Of a stretch of DNA of 64,000 nt, positions 32,190 through 42,518 are shown piece after piece. The number at the start of each line of letters is the position of its first letter. Within the stretch, counting starts at the first letter, position 1. Made by a program: the position numbers and the translations under genes. The notes beneath the pieces are model-generated. The model saw only the letters and a program-made list of their open reading frames with translations. It was not told the DNA's origin and searched no databases. This DNA comes from Kalmanozyma brasiliensis GHG001. Its lineage: Eukaryota; Basidiomycota; Ustilaginomycetes; Ustilaginales. The stretch covers positions 62,001 to 126,000 of the forward strand of contig NW_015961952.1 of assembly GCF_000497045.1 (NCBI RefSeq), read 5' to 3'.

Positions 32190-35100
32190 ATGAGTGCCAT
32201 CACACCCACCAGCCCGGGCTTCCCGCTCACCATGGGCGCAGGTGCCAGCGTCCATCAGCTCGCAGGCCCCTCCTCCATGACGGGTAGTCCGCGCTCCCGG
32301 CCCGCCACGCCTCTCTCCGCCGCCTACCTCCCCTCTGGACCCACCTATGATGATCTCGGCAGATGGGACGACGCAGATGTGGCTGCCTGGCTAAGCTCAG
32401 CACGCCTCGGCCATCACGCGTCCACTTTCGCCGACAACGACATTCGCGGCTCTGTCATCCTCGATGTGGATCAGGCCGCGCTCAAGGAAATGGGCATCAC
32501 CATGGTCAAGGACCGCGTACGCATCTCGGCCGCTATCAAGCTGCTCAACAAGCGGTGCGCTGACTCGGCCATGGCACGCAGGCCTAGTGTCGTCTCCATC
32601 CCGCCCCTCTCCCCCTTGGCAACCCATGCGCTCTACGCCAATGAAGGAGAGATCGAGTACCTCCAGAATGATCCCAACGCCGATCCATCCGCCGACGGTC
32701 TCAACTCCCAATTTGGGCCCAACTCGATGAGCGTGCGACGAGGTCAGATGCGGCCACCTCCTCTCACACTGAAGCAGTCGACATCTCGTGGCATGCCGGG
32801 CTATGCATCGCCTGCCAACACCATCAACAACAACCAAGGCTTCGGTCTCAGTGCTGCCCGTGGCCTCACCCCGGGAGCAGGGCGTGGCAGCGTGTGGAAC
32901 ACGGCTTCTTCGTCCACCGCGGACGGCGGAATGCACCGCAAAGTCAACTCGATCGGAAGTCTCGCTGCACCTGCCATCGTCGGTGCCGCGACCGGCCTCC
33001 CTGCCTCCCGCCATCCCTATGGTCAGAGCGGGCAGAGCAGCCGACCAAACACTGCGACGGGCGCCAGTGGGCATCCGAGCGCACACGCGTCGCAGCGCGG
33101 CGCTCTCCCTTCGATCAGTCCCACCAGCGCGTCTTTCGGCAGTGGTCCCACCAGCAGCCTGGGTCGTCCGGCCACCGCAACCGGCGCTCCGTCTATTAAT
33201 TCCGTCGCAGGAGGATCATCAGGCAGCCAAGGCTACTCGCCGCTCACCCCAATCTCCGAAGCCAACTCGTACGGAGCCACGCCCACCACCCCATCTGCCC
33301 TTCACCGCCAACAGCAGGCCATGGGCTACTCGGTGGGTCGCGGCCTGTTTGTCAATGCACCGCGGTTTGCTGCGGCCTCCTCCGCTCCCGAACAGCAGCA
33401 GCCCTCCTCGAGTGGCACCCTCCGGCACGTCGATAGCGGCGAGGGCTACAATCAGCACGCCAACTACTCGACCGCCCATCAGCCCACATTGGAAGATCTC
33501 AAACGCCGAACGATCAAGTTCATCAGCGAGGAAGACAACACAACGCGCACCGTCAATGTCAGCGACTGTCGAGATGCCTACGATGTCATGTCGCGGGTCC
33601 TCCGGAAGTTCCTCAAGCCGCCAAGTGGCAACAGCTACACACCCACCGCGGATCAGGGGCCCACAGGCGATGAGCTTGGCGGGACAGAAACGTGGGGCAT
33701 CTTCGCCACCAGTGCAGACGGACAGAACACCAAGGCGCTGTCCGACAACGAGCTGCTGGCCATCTGTCATGCTCCGCAGCCGCACGATCCTCTCCGAGAG
33801 CGTGGCCTGACGCTTCGCAGAATTCCCAATCATCTGCCGGGTGAGGATGCCCGCAGGGTCCCAGTGCGCTCGGGGAGAAACAAGCTCGAGGCTTTCTTCG
33901 GCGAGCGCATGCCCGTCGCACAGATGCAGCCCGCCGGTCCTGGCTCTGGCCCCAACGGAGACGACGGCGATGCTGGCAGCGTCACCATCAGCGGCAAGAA
34001 GATGAAGCGCGCTTCGACTGTCAGCATCATGTCCGGTCTGGGAGTGGGCCCACTCAGTCACGGCAGCAGCAGCGGTAGCCATCCGCCAACTTCAGGCAAC
34101 TACCATACCGGCAACACTGGCACCATCAAGGCTTCCAAGCGAGAGAGCAAGCGCCACTCGCCACCTCCCATCGCCAGCAAACCGAGCAAGATCCGCAACT
34201 TTTTCGGCCAGCGTCCCCCCTCCGAGCTCATCAACACGAATCTGGCCGATTTCTTCCCGTCCACCGACTCGAAAGCGCTCCAGCGCACGGCAAGGAGATC
34301 GATCTACGGTCGCGCCTCGGCAAGCACGAGATCCAAGCGCAACAGTACCTGGAGCTTTGTCGCTGACCCCGATGCGCCGCCTCTGCCTACCAAAGAGTCG
34401 TACGATGGCCATGAGCCCCCTTCGGAGAGGTCGTCTGCTTCCCTCCGAGAGCGTGGCACCCCGCCCATCATTCAGATCGCCCATGACCAGCCGTCGGAGA
34501 CTGACCCTTTCAGCAACGCTCTCCGCTTGTCGTCTGGGTCCCAGACGCAGCCGCAGCCAAGTGGTGCAGGGCCCCCGACGCTGCCACCCGTCGTGGATCG
34601 GAACTCGCTCGACGAGTGGTCGCGCGACCTCAAGGCGGTCGGATCACCGGTCGCCGAGCTCCCTTCGACCTTCCCACCCAACAAGCCGGGACGAACCATG
34701 GGCCAGCAGCAGCTTCCTCCGCCCATGCAACGGTCGCCGTCGCAGGGCAGCACGTATATCAATCGACCCTCCGTGTCGCGTCGCACCTCAGGCGAGAGCG
34801 CAAGGAGTCGACGCAGCTTGGCCTCCCAAGTTCGACAAGGTCTCAGTGCGGCTCGCGAGCGCAATGCCGACACTGCCAGCTTGCTTACGGTCGACGAGAT
34901 CACGCAAGAAGTCGAGAACAGGAAAGAAACTACCTCGCTGGCCGGCGCAGGGGGAGGCTGGGTGGTGGACGAGGACGGCGTGCCCATTCCCATCCCGGGT
35001 GCTTCCGCACGCTCTTCGTCTGCCGCTGCCTCGACACGGCCTTCCAGCGGTGCCACATCGTCGCACGTCCACGGCAGCTTGACCGGTCATGACGAGGAGG

Positions 35101-36737
35101 ACGAAGAGGCCGACGAGTCTTCCGACCTCGAAGGGCTGCCCCACACGGACAAGAGGCGCAGCGTCATCTCGAAAGCGGAGTCGACCCACGCCGCGGCTAG
35201 CGTCTCGTCCCATCGCGCCCCGTCCGTGCTGCAGGCTCCTGGCGATGAAGCCGATCGTCATCTGGGCGATCCCATGGCTCTTGCGCGCAGCACCACGTCC
35301 CGAGCCAGCTCCGTTTCCGAGTTGCGACACTCGATCGCAGGTCACGGCGACTTGAGTGAAGGTGACTCGGAACCGGGCCTGAGCGACTCCGATCTGGGTT
35401 CGGACGGCTCGGACACCGACGACGACGATGTAGCCAACGACATCTATCAACCGTCCGCCGCGGCCAAGGCGCCTATCAAGTGGCACAAGGGTGCGCTGAT
35501 CGGCGCGGGTTCCTTCGGCAACGTCTTCCTCGGTATGAACGCCAAGACGGGTCTTTTGATGGCGGTCAAGCAGGTCGAGCTGCCCGCTGCCGATTCTCAA
35601 GTGGGTCAGCGCAAAAAGAGCATGCTCGATGCGCTCGAGTCCGAGATCAAGCTGCTGAAAACGCTCGAGCACGAAAACATCGTGCAGTACCTCGACTCGT
35701 TTGCCGACGATACGCATCTCAACATTTTCCTCGAGTACGTGCCGGGTGGATCCATCGTGGCGCTCCTACGCAACTACGGAGCGTTTGAAGAGCCGCTGGT
35801 GCGCAACTTTGTGCGGCAGATCCTCAAGGGGTTGTCGTTCCTGCACAATCGAGGCATCATGCATCGCGACATCAAGGGCGCCAACATCCTGGTCGACAAC
35901 AAGGGGGGCATCAAGATCTCGGACTTTGGTATTAGTAAGAAGGTCGAGTCGGATCTCGTGTTGTCGACCAACAAGGGCGGATCTGCAGGCGGTGGAGCGG
36001 GTGGACCCGCCAACCGCCCCAGTCTGCAGGGTAGCGTCTTCTGGATGGCCCCCGAGGTGGTCAAGCAGACGAGCTACACCATCAAAGCCGACATCTGGTC
36101 GCTCGGGTGTCTGGTGGTCGAGATGATCTCCGGCACGCATCCGTGGGCCGAGCTGAACCAGATGCAGGCACTGTTCCAGATCGGAATGGGGAGGAAGCCG
36201 ACGCTGCCGGACGAGATCAGCAACGAGTGCCGCGACTTTTTGGAGAAGACGTTCGAGCTGGATTACAACAACCGGCCGTCTGCCGACGAGTTGCTCAATC
36301 ACGCGTTCATGGGGACCGAGATGACGTTCCCTCCCTCCGCCGCCGCGGGTGGCGAGGACGAGGACGGCTCGCCAGCTGGCGCGACTGGCCACAGTGGCGA
36401 GGCAGCGGAGGGCGAAACCACCGTCGATGCGACAGCCGACGGCGAGACGGGCACCACGAGGGAAGGCAGAGACAGCAAGCGTTCCGGGCGCTCCAAGTCG
36501 TTGCGAAGGCTCGAACGCGAGAAGAGGCACAAGGAAGCTGCAGCGGCCACCGCAGCAGCGCTCGACGGCGGCTCGCCGAGCACGCCCACCACGCGCATCG
36601 CTCCCCATCCAGCCACCCTCGGCGCCGCCCGGTCTCCGACAGCAGGCATGCCAGAGAGCGTCTCGACGTCGTCCATCGCCACGACGCGCGGCATCCCTTC
36701 GCCGCCCACGGACGCTTCGAACGATCCCGCGTCTTAG
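32190..36737 (+). CDS. kpp4: MAPKKK of the pheromone cascade (Ste11/Kpp4/Ubc4 type)
   Basis: In smuts this kinase activates the MAPKK Fuz7, which drives mating and appressorium MAP kinases; the adaptor Ubc2 binds through SAM domains. The 1515-residue protein has a SAM domain (about 53-122, WDDADVAAWL to IKLLNKRC), a Ras-binding-like domain (about 436-480, RRTIKFISEEDNTTRTVNV), long Ser/Pro-rich linkers, and a C-terminal protein kinase domain (about 1096-1375). The kinase has GAGSFGNVF, the ATP-binding Lys in MAVKQV, HRDIKGANILVD and DFGISK, followed by APEVV, so it should be active. This domain order is that of Ste11-type kinases. A Ser/Thr/Ala-rich tail of about 140 residues follows. The start at 32190 (MSAITPTSPG) was chosen over the in-frame ATG at 31869. 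Confidence 0.92.
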   Translation: MSAITPTSPGFPLTMGAGASVHQLAGPSSMTGSPRSRPATPLSAAYLPSGPTYDDLGRWDDADVAAWLSSARLGHHASTFADNDIRGSVILDVDQAALKEMGITMVKDRVRISAAIKLLNKRCADSAMARRPSVVSIPPLSPLATHALYANEGEIEYLQNDPNADPSADGLNSQFGPNSMSVRRGQMRPPPLTLKQSTSRGMPGYASPANTINNNQGFGLSAARGLTPGAGRGSVWNTASSSTADGGMHRKVNSIGSLAAPAIVGAATGLPASRHPYGQSGQSSRPNTATGASGHPSAHASQRGALPSISPTSASFGSGPTSSLGRPATATGAPSINSVAGGSSGSQGYSPLTPISEANSYGATPTTPSALHRQQQAMGYSVGRGLFVNAPRFAAASSAPEQQQPSSSGTLRHVDSGEGYNQHANYSTAHQPTLEDLKRRTIKFISEEDNTTRTVNVSDCRDAYDVMSRVLRKFLKPPSGNSYTPTADQGPTGDELGGTETWGIFATSADGQNTKALSDNELLAICHAPQPHDPLRERGLTLRRIPNHLPGEDARRVPVRSGRNKLEAFFGERMPVAQMQPAGPGSGPNGDDGDAGSVTISGKKMKRASTVSIMSGLGVGPLSHGSSSGSHPPTSGNYHTGNTGTIKASKRESKRHSPPPIASKPSKIRNFFGQRPPSELINTNLADFFPSTDSKALQRTARRSIYGRASASTRSKRNSTWSFVADPDAPPLPTKESYDGHEPPSERSSASLRERGTPPIIQIAHDQPSETDPFSNALRLSSGSQTQPQPSGAGPPTLPPVVDRNSLDEWSRDLKAVGSPVAELPSTFPPNKPGRTMGQQQLPPPMQRSPSQGSTYINRPSVSRRTSGESARSRRSLASQVRQGLSAARERNADTASLLTVDEITQEVENRKETTSLAGAGGGWVVDEDGVPIPIPGASARSSSAAASTRPSSGATSSHVHGSLTGHDEEDEEADESSDLEGLPHTDKRRSVISKAESTHAAASVSSHRAPSVLQAPGDEADRHLGDPMALARSTTSRASSVSELRHSIAGHGDLSEGDSEPGLSDSDLGSDGSDTDDDDVANDIYQPSAAAKAPIKWHKGALIGAGSFGNVFLGMNAKTGLLMAVKQVELPAADSQVGQRKKSMLDALESEIKLLKTLEHENIVQYLDSFADDTHLNIFLEYVPGGSIVALLRNYGAFEEPLVRNFVRQILKGLSFLHNRGIMHRDIKGANILVDNKGGIKISDFGISKKVESDLVLSTNKGGSAGGGAGGPANRPSLQGSVFWMAPEVVKQTSYTIKADIWSLGCLVVEMISGTHPWAELNQMQALFQIGMGRKPTLPDEISNECRDFLEKTFELDYNNRPSADELLNHAFMGTEMTFPPSAAAGGEDEDGSPAGATGHSGEAAEGETTVDATADGETGTTREGRDSKRSGRSKSLRRLEREKRHKEAAAATAAALDGGSPSTPTTRIAPHPATLGAARSPTAGMPESVSTSSIATTRGIPSPPTDASNDPAS

Positions 36738-37164
36738 CTTCGCTCTATTGCTTCATTCACGCGAGGACGGTCTTCACGATGAATCTCACACAAGGGGAAG
36801 ACGTTGCGAATGCCTCGGCGTGTGTGAGCCCGTGAGGGAAAGCAGCCTTGTCGATGAGTCTTTGAGTCGGTGCCACGGGTCGCAGAGGAAGCGAGGCGGT
36901 CCGACCGCACAGCACCGTGGTGAAGCTCGGAGCAGGAAGGGCTGTAACCAGGTGAGCTGAATGTGCGTTGCGATGCGCAGAGCCTGACGTAACTCCATGT
37001 TGACCACTTTGCAAGCAAAGATAAGGGAAGAAACGATCTGCGATTCCGTGCTCGTCGCGGCAAAGAAAGGTGCGAAAGATGATACAAGTATGAAGGGGTA
37101 TAGAGCGAGGACCGGTACGCTCGTGTTGTGAAGAATGAAGCTGACGGCCAGACCACTGAGACGA
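36738..37164. other. convergent intergenic region kpp4 / ThuA-domain gene
   Basis: About 430 bases between two convergent stop codons, with no convincing coding frame or RNA gene. Confidence 0.5.
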
Positions 37165-38283
37165 TCAGACGCAGATGGCTAGCAGCATCGACACTGCCAA
37201 CGCTGCCGCCACGTTCGACCGTCTTGTCCCTCGAGCGCGCCGTGTGCCGCTGGTCGAGATCTGCGATTTGGACCACGGCAGCGGACTACCCTTGACCGTG
37301 ACGCTCGACACGCCTGGGCCCGAAATCGCCCCCGTCGCCCCTTTCCTCATCGTCCTACTCGCCGCGGTTGGATCGAACGCGCTCCCCACCGCGCCTTCCG
37401 ATGCGTTCGCCGAGCTGCTCCTCAACGTGGGACTCTCCAACAACCATCCTACCGCACCCATGATGTGCTGTTGAAACGCCTCATCCTTCCACATAGCGTT
37501 TGTATGTCCGAGGGCGGTGTAGAAGCTTCTTCCCTCGCCTCCTGTCCCTGCTGTCCCCTCTCGAATCTCCTTTTTGGTTGGATCTGTTCCACCGCCGACC
37601 TTTACGTGTCGATTGTAGTCCAGCTGGTTGCCCTCTTTCCACCATGCTATCGGATGAATCTCCCCCTGCACGCGTGCTCGTTGCTCCACCGTCTCCACTG
37701 GGTCCTTGTACGAACCTTCATCCGCCGTAATCACATACTGCTTCCCCAGCAAGGAGGGGTTCGAATTGAAATTGTACATCTCATCATACACCCTCCATGT
37801 CGCATTCAAATGTGCGGTGGCCGGGTGGGAAGTGTTGACGTTGAGCGTGGCATGCGTGATTTGGGGGTGGTAGTTGAAAAACGCGCCTACGAGACGACCG
37901 TACCAGCTGTAGTGGTAGAGTGCATCGCACGCCTCGTGCACACCCAGGAAACCGCCGCCCGCTTCGATGTACTCCCGCAGAGCATTGGCGCCGGTGGGGG
38001 AGAGAGCCTTGCCAGAGACAGAGATGAAGAGAAGTGCATCGAATTGTGTGAGGAAGTCAGGGGATTCGAAGTCAGAAGGATCTTCGGAGTGGACCGTCTC
38101 GATCGGTGGGATGGCCGTGGAAGAGAGGTGCTCGATGACAGAGACGGCTGTGGGGATCGAATAGTGACGAAAACCTTGCGTGTAGGTGTAGATGAGGATC
38201 TTTTTGGCTGCTAGTGCGGGCGGCGTGAGGAAGCAGAGGAGGATGAGGAGCGTCCATGCCACGAACGGTGGCAGCGCGGTCAT
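37165..38283 (-). CDS. secreted, probably GPI-anchored ThuA-domain protein
   Basis: The ThuA fold is a glutamine-amidotransferase-like domain found in bacterial trehalose utilisation loci and in secreted fungal proteins; the reaction is not established. The 372-residue protein starts with a strong signal peptide (about 1-25, FVAWTLLILLCFLTPPALA). The ThuA domain (about 27-270) shows KKILIYTYTQGFRHYS, FDALLFISVSG, YIEAGGGFLGVHEACDALYHYSWYGRLVGAFF, HPIAWWKE and FYTALGHTNAMWKDE. The C-terminus is basic then hydrophobic (AAALAVSMLLAICV), consistent with GPI attachment after a Ser-rich linker. There are two NxS/T sequons (NTS, NAT). The ATG at 38283 was chosen because it directly precedes the signal peptide; the open frame continues to 38430. 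Confidence 0.87.
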   Translation of the reverse strand: MTALPPFVAWTLLILLCFLTPPALAAKKILIYTYTQGFRHYSIPTAVSVIEHLSSTAIPPIETVHSEDPSDFESPDFLTQFDALLFISVSGKALSPTGANALREYIEAGGGFLGVHEACDALYHYSWYGRLVGAFFNYHPQITHATLNVNTSHPATAHLNATWRVYDEMYNFNSNPSLLGKQYVITADEGSYKDPVETVEQRARVQGEIHPIAWWKEGNQLDYNRHVKVGGGTDPTKKEIREGTAGTGGEGRSFYTALGHTNAMWKDEAFQQHIMGAVGWLLESPTLRSSSANASEGAVGSAFDPTAASRTMRKGATGAISGPGVSSVTVKGSPLPWSKSQISTSGTRRARGTRRSNVAAALAVSMLLAICV

Positions 38284-40402
38284 CGTGTGTGCAAGCAACT
38301 CAAGGCAGTGCTGAGCGAGGGCTTGGCTTACCGCGACGACGGAGACTTGACTAGCGGTGCTGACAGCTGAACATCGACCGCTGATCCGATGTGAGGAACA
38401 GATGGCCCAAATAACGAATAGCTGCCGCAAGTAGGCGGGTTCGGCGTCGTTGACTTGGTAGGTCGCTGCTCAATTGCGGGGGATACCGTCGGATCGCCGC
38501 GTACTCAAGAGTAGGCTCGGCGATAGCTGTAGTGCCAGTCAAGGCCAGGAAGCTTGCCGATCTGACGAAGCGAAGAGTGAGTCCAGCTGGGAGGTCGAGA
38601 GATAGCAAGGAGCGCTTCGAAAGCAATGAGGTCGGGATGTGGTGAGGAGAGGCAGACGGGGTGGTCCTGACAGGCAGTTGAAAGATGATGAAGCGCATAT
38701 AAGCGACTGGGGAAGCACAGCAGAAGGAGCGGAGTGTAAGGAATGAAGGTATTGATGAGGGAGAGGAGGAAGCGATAGGAACAAGTATGATGACATTCGA
38801 CGTTCACGCCCAGCACAGCTGGCTCTGCGCCACGGCCAGGAGTGCGGCTCGGTTACAAAGAGGCACAAAGGAGGCATATGAGGGGCAAGGCATAGGCAGA
38901 GAGCGAGAGGACTGTCCGAGAGCGAAACAAGACTGGCTCAGAGGCTTATAGAGGAGGACCGTGGCATGCTTGGCGGCTCGCCGCAGGACGGGAGGAAGAA
39001 TGAAGGCTTAACGAGCCGAAGAACGCAAAGGAGGGCCACAATTGACCGTTCATGAGGTGAGAAAGAGAGGATTTGTCGGTGTCATCGGCTGCTCATGATC
39101 GTACTGCAATGAGCAGCCTGGAGGGGACATCGCTTAGCTCCGTTGCATAAACAACGAAGCACTCGATCTTGCATTGCCGGGCACTGACCTCGTTGCTCTC
39201 ATGTTCTTCGGGGCCTGCCGCAATCTTCGAGGCGATGTGTCGACTTCGAACACAGGTACCCTTCTCGGAAATGTAGCCAACCGAGCGACCTGAAGAGGCG
39301 GACACGAACGGAAAGCCCTGCAGGAGCAAGATGACAATCGCACCTGCAGCAAGGAAGGCCTGCACGCCCGCAGTAGTGGCAAAGCGCCTTGAACCTTTGT
39401 TTGCAAGCTGTCATCCGGCTGGCAGGTGTGTTTGTCTGAGTTTGGAATCCAGCAGCGGACCAAGGAGCGCTGGATGACAGATGAAGGAGGTTCTCGCGCT
39501 CCTCAGTTTCATTTGTCGATCCCTTGCTGCAGAATGCAGATCAAGTGGAACATGCTCGGCTATGTACGACAGGTCGACAGCGAACAAGCTACGCGTTGGA
39601 AATTCGTGCCGACAGCGTTCTTCGAGGGGCGACCGCTGTCAGGGATGGCAAACTTCTGGAATGCAGCAAGGAGCAAGCGAGGTTCGGCTCTCGCAAACCC
39701 TGTGCTGGAATCTGCAAGGTTGTCGTCCTGCACGCTGCTCGCTCGGAGTGTGACATCGCCGTGCTGATACCACGTCGCATCGTCCAAGAAACCATCTCGG
39801 CAGCGTCGGGTCGATCTTTAACCGCAGCCTTGGCTGAAGATGCTGTCCGTGTTGCTTTCGTCAGACCCTCGTTCTGACACAAGCTGCAATAAAAGTGTGA
39901 TTGCGATCACTCTGGGTTCGGGGGTGCCTTGACGTGCCTAGTGGCGTTGAGGAGTGACTGCCAAGCATGCTCCCTGGCCTGGCCCGACATGGCTTGCGAA
40001 GTGGCGAGCGTGAGGCACGAGCTGGCGCGCTCGAATTTTGTTAACTTGTTAGACTCTGTCTAGCAAGACAAGCGAGGAAATGGACCTCGGCACGTGACAG
40101 AGCCAGGGTCTTTCTGAAATTTTTCGGAAGTTCCTTCCTCAACGGTGCTCAATGCTCCACATTCCTTCTTCCTTGCCTACATCCTACGAGCCATCATCCT
40201 CACCCTCCTATCACATCACCACAACACAGGCTCCGTACGGTATCCACGGCGGCGCATCTGCTATTCGTGCAAGCTCGACGACCTCGACATTCTCACCTCG
40301 ATAGCGTGCAGGGCAGCAAACGCCCACACCAGGCGCTGAAAGCATCTCGCATCCCCATCATCACCTCATTCTGATCGACGAAAGCCCGCCACCACCACCA
40401 CA
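38284..40402. other. divergent intergenic region ThuA gene / UTP15
   Basis: This 2.1 kb gap has overlapping frames of 70-117 residues on both strands between 39.1 and 39.9 kb, none with a recognisable domain. One minus frame (39365-39093) has a signal-like hydrophobic stretch but no ATG. An AATAAA on the plus strand at 39886 follows a short plus frame ending at 39877. I cannot support a gene here, though a short transcript or decayed gene is possible. Confidence 0.4.
40091..40127 (+). promoter_or_regulatory. CACGTG and RRPE-like element upstream of UTP15
   Basis: A CACGTG palindrome at 40091-40096 is followed by TGAAATTTTTCGG at 40115-40127, about 280 nt before the UTP15 ATG. The second matches the rRNA-processing element seen upstream of ribosome biogenesis genes in yeasts, which suits UTP15. 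Role inferred from sequence and gene type. Confidence 0.4.
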
Positions 40403-42121
40403 ATGGAGTACTCGTCCCTCCGCCCCGTAGAGCAGCGCTCTACCCGCCCATCCTCGTCGCGCTCTCCCGAATCCCACTACTGGCGCACCTTCCGAGCCCC
40501 CGTCTTTGTCAAAGAGCTCGCGCCCATCACTTCGATCCACTTTGTGCCTCCCGTCTCGGTCTACTCGACCACCTCTCCCGACGATGACCCGACCGCCACC
40601 CCTTCCGTCTCCACCATCGGCTCGACCTCTACGCAGCCGACCTCGGTCACCGCGCGCCAAAAGTTTGCCGTGACCACCGGCGCCCGCGTCCAGATCTACT
40701 CGATGCGCAACAGCCGCGTCTCGAAAACCATCTCGCGGTTCAAAGACGTTGCGCGCTCGGCCAACTTTCGCTCGGACGGCCGGCTCATGGTTGCTGGTGA
40801 CGACAGCGGGCTCATCCAAGTGTTTGATACCACCTCGCGAGCCATTCTGCGGTCGATGCGCGGACACACGGGTCCTGTGCACGTGACGAGGTTCTCACCG
40901 AACGGGACGCAGATCATGTCCGCGTCGGATGATAGGACGGTCAGGCTGTGGGACGTGCCCGAACAGAAGGCGGTGCATGTGTTCGAAGGGCATGGAGATT
41001 ATGTGCGATCGGCGGTGGTCAGTCCGGATAACCCGGCGCTGATGCTCTCGGGAAGTTATGATGGGACGGTCAAGCTGTGGGACGCGAGGACGGACGGGTG
41101 CGCCATGAGCATGACCCACGGTGCTCCGGTGGAAGACGTGCTGGTCTACCCAACAGGAGGAGGAGGTGTAGCATTGTCCGTGGGTGGACCAGTGATGAAG
41201 GTGTGGGATCTCATGATGGGCGGGCGGTGCATGGCGTCCATCTCGAACCATCAAAAGACGATTACGTCGTTGTCGCTGAGCGTGCACTCAGGAGCGGACT
41301 ATAGCGCGAGCAACGCGGACAGCGTGGGTGGCATGCGCGTGTTGACGGGTGGACTGGATCATTTGGTCAAGGTATACGATCCGGCGCAGGAGTTCAAGGT
41401 GACGCACACGATGCGATACCCTTCGCCAGTCCTATCCATGGCGGTGTCGCCGGACGAGTCGCACATCGCGGTAGGTATGGCGGATGGCACGCTCTGCGTT
41501 CGGAAGCGCGATGTCAAAGCCTCGGAGTTGGAGCGCCGCGAGTCGTCGCGTGCGGCGATGAACGCGGGCGCGTACGAATTCTTCCTCCAAGGCAAAGCGG
41601 CGGCGTCCAACCTTCCCTCGGCTGTCAACGTGCGCAAGACGACGGACGACATCCGCGTGGACAGTGTGCGCAGACGAAAGCTGCAGGACTACGATCGCTT
41701 CCTCAAGGCGTTCCGCTACGCCGATGCGCTGGATGCAAGTTTGCGAAAAGGTGTCGCGCCGAGTGTCACGTTCGGGCTGATCCTGGAGCTCATCCACCGC
41801 AGTCCACGTGGTAGTCTCGATGGGCTCCGAAGGGCAGTGGCGGGGAGGGACGATGTGACGCTCGAACCCGTGCTCCGCTTCCTCCTGCGCCACGCGGCGA
41901 ATCCCACCTACGTCGAGTTGGTTTGCGACACACTCAACGTCATCGTCGACACGTATGCGAGCGTCATTGGCCAGAGCCCGCTGATCGACGATCTGTTCGG
42001 CAGGATCTGGGCCAAGGTCAGCGACGAGCTGCGCCTGCAGAGGGAGTTGATGCAGGTGAGGGGCAGCTTGGAGATGGTCTTGGCGGCGACGGCGTTGGGT
42101 GCGGCTGGAGTGGGTGCGTGA
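40403..42121 (+). CDS. UTP15: U3 snoRNP protein Utp15
   Basis: Utp15 is a subunit of the t-UTP/UtpA complex, which binds nascent pre-rRNA and is needed for 18S rRNA production in the nucleolus. The 572-residue protein starts with the family's N-terminal segment (SHYWRTFRAPVFVKELAPITSIHF). A WD40 propeller follows (about 45-350) with blades ending DSGLIQVFD, DDRTVRLWD, YDGTVKLWD, GPVMKVWDL and LDHLVKVYD. The C-terminal UTP15_C region (about 410-560) contains RRKLQDYDRFLKAFRYADALD and FGLILELIHR. No intron is seen and the start is the first ATG. Confidence 0.95.
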   Translation: MEYSSLRPVEQRSTRPSSSRSPESHYWRTFRAPVFVKELAPITSIHFVPPVSVYSTTSPDDDPTATPSVSTIGSTSTQPTSVTARQKFAVTTGARVQIYSMRNSRVSKTISRFKDVARSANFRSDGRLMVAGDDSGLIQVFDTTSRAILRSMRGHTGPVHVTRFSPNGTQIMSASDDRTVRLWDVPEQKAVHVFEGHGDYVRSAVVSPDNPALMLSGSYDGTVKLWDARTDGCAMSMTHGAPVEDVLVYPTGGGGVALSVGGPVMKVWDLMMGGRCMASISNHQKTITSLSLSVHSGADYSASNADSVGGMRVLTGGLDHLVKVYDPAQEFKVTHTMRYPSPVLSMAVSPDESHIAVGMADGTLCVRKRDVKASELERRESSRAAMNAGAYEFFLQGKAAASNLPSAVNVRKTTDDIRVDSVRRRKLQDYDRFLKAFRYADALDASLRKGVAPSVTFGLILELIHRSPRGSLDGLRRAVAGRDDVTLEPVLRFLLRHAANPTYVELVCDTLNVIVDTYASVIGQSPLIDDLFGRIWAKVSDELRLQRELMQVRGSLEMVLAATALGAAGVGA

Positions 42122-42518
42122 GGAACCAGCAGATGCATGCATTTGCTCCAATCACTATCGATGTGCAGCAGTGTGCGCGTGTGTTCGCGAGATGAGATCA
42201 AGATGAGAAATGTCGTCGCAGAACAGACAGACAGGTCAAGAATCGAGACGTGAAAGGAACTCAGCCTCAAAATGGTGACACAAAAAGGCGGCCCAAAAAA
42301 TCACGCTTGCCGCACAGCTTGATTCGGCATCACAAACACAGACACGAGAGAAAGGAAGAAGCAAGATGAGATTGTCCATAGCAAGGCATGATCAACCGCG
42401 GATGGGACCGCGCTTTGACCGGAACGAATCGTAGCTAAAAGTGGTGAAAGAAACGAGTGCATGTAGAAACGAAAACGAGAGGTCGGAACCAAATCGAACA
42501 GTCGGCAAGACATGGAAC
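42122..42518. other. convergent intergenic region UTP15 / cts1
   Basis: About 400 bases between convergent genes. It includes A-rich runs near 42280-42300 that may belong to 3' ends. No gene is seen. Confidence 0.5.

Noticed and set aside
39426..39877. Plus-strand frames of about 115 residues followed by AATAAA at 39886
   Set aside because: No domain, no plausible signal peptide, and competing frames on the other strand; the AATAAA alone is weak evidence.
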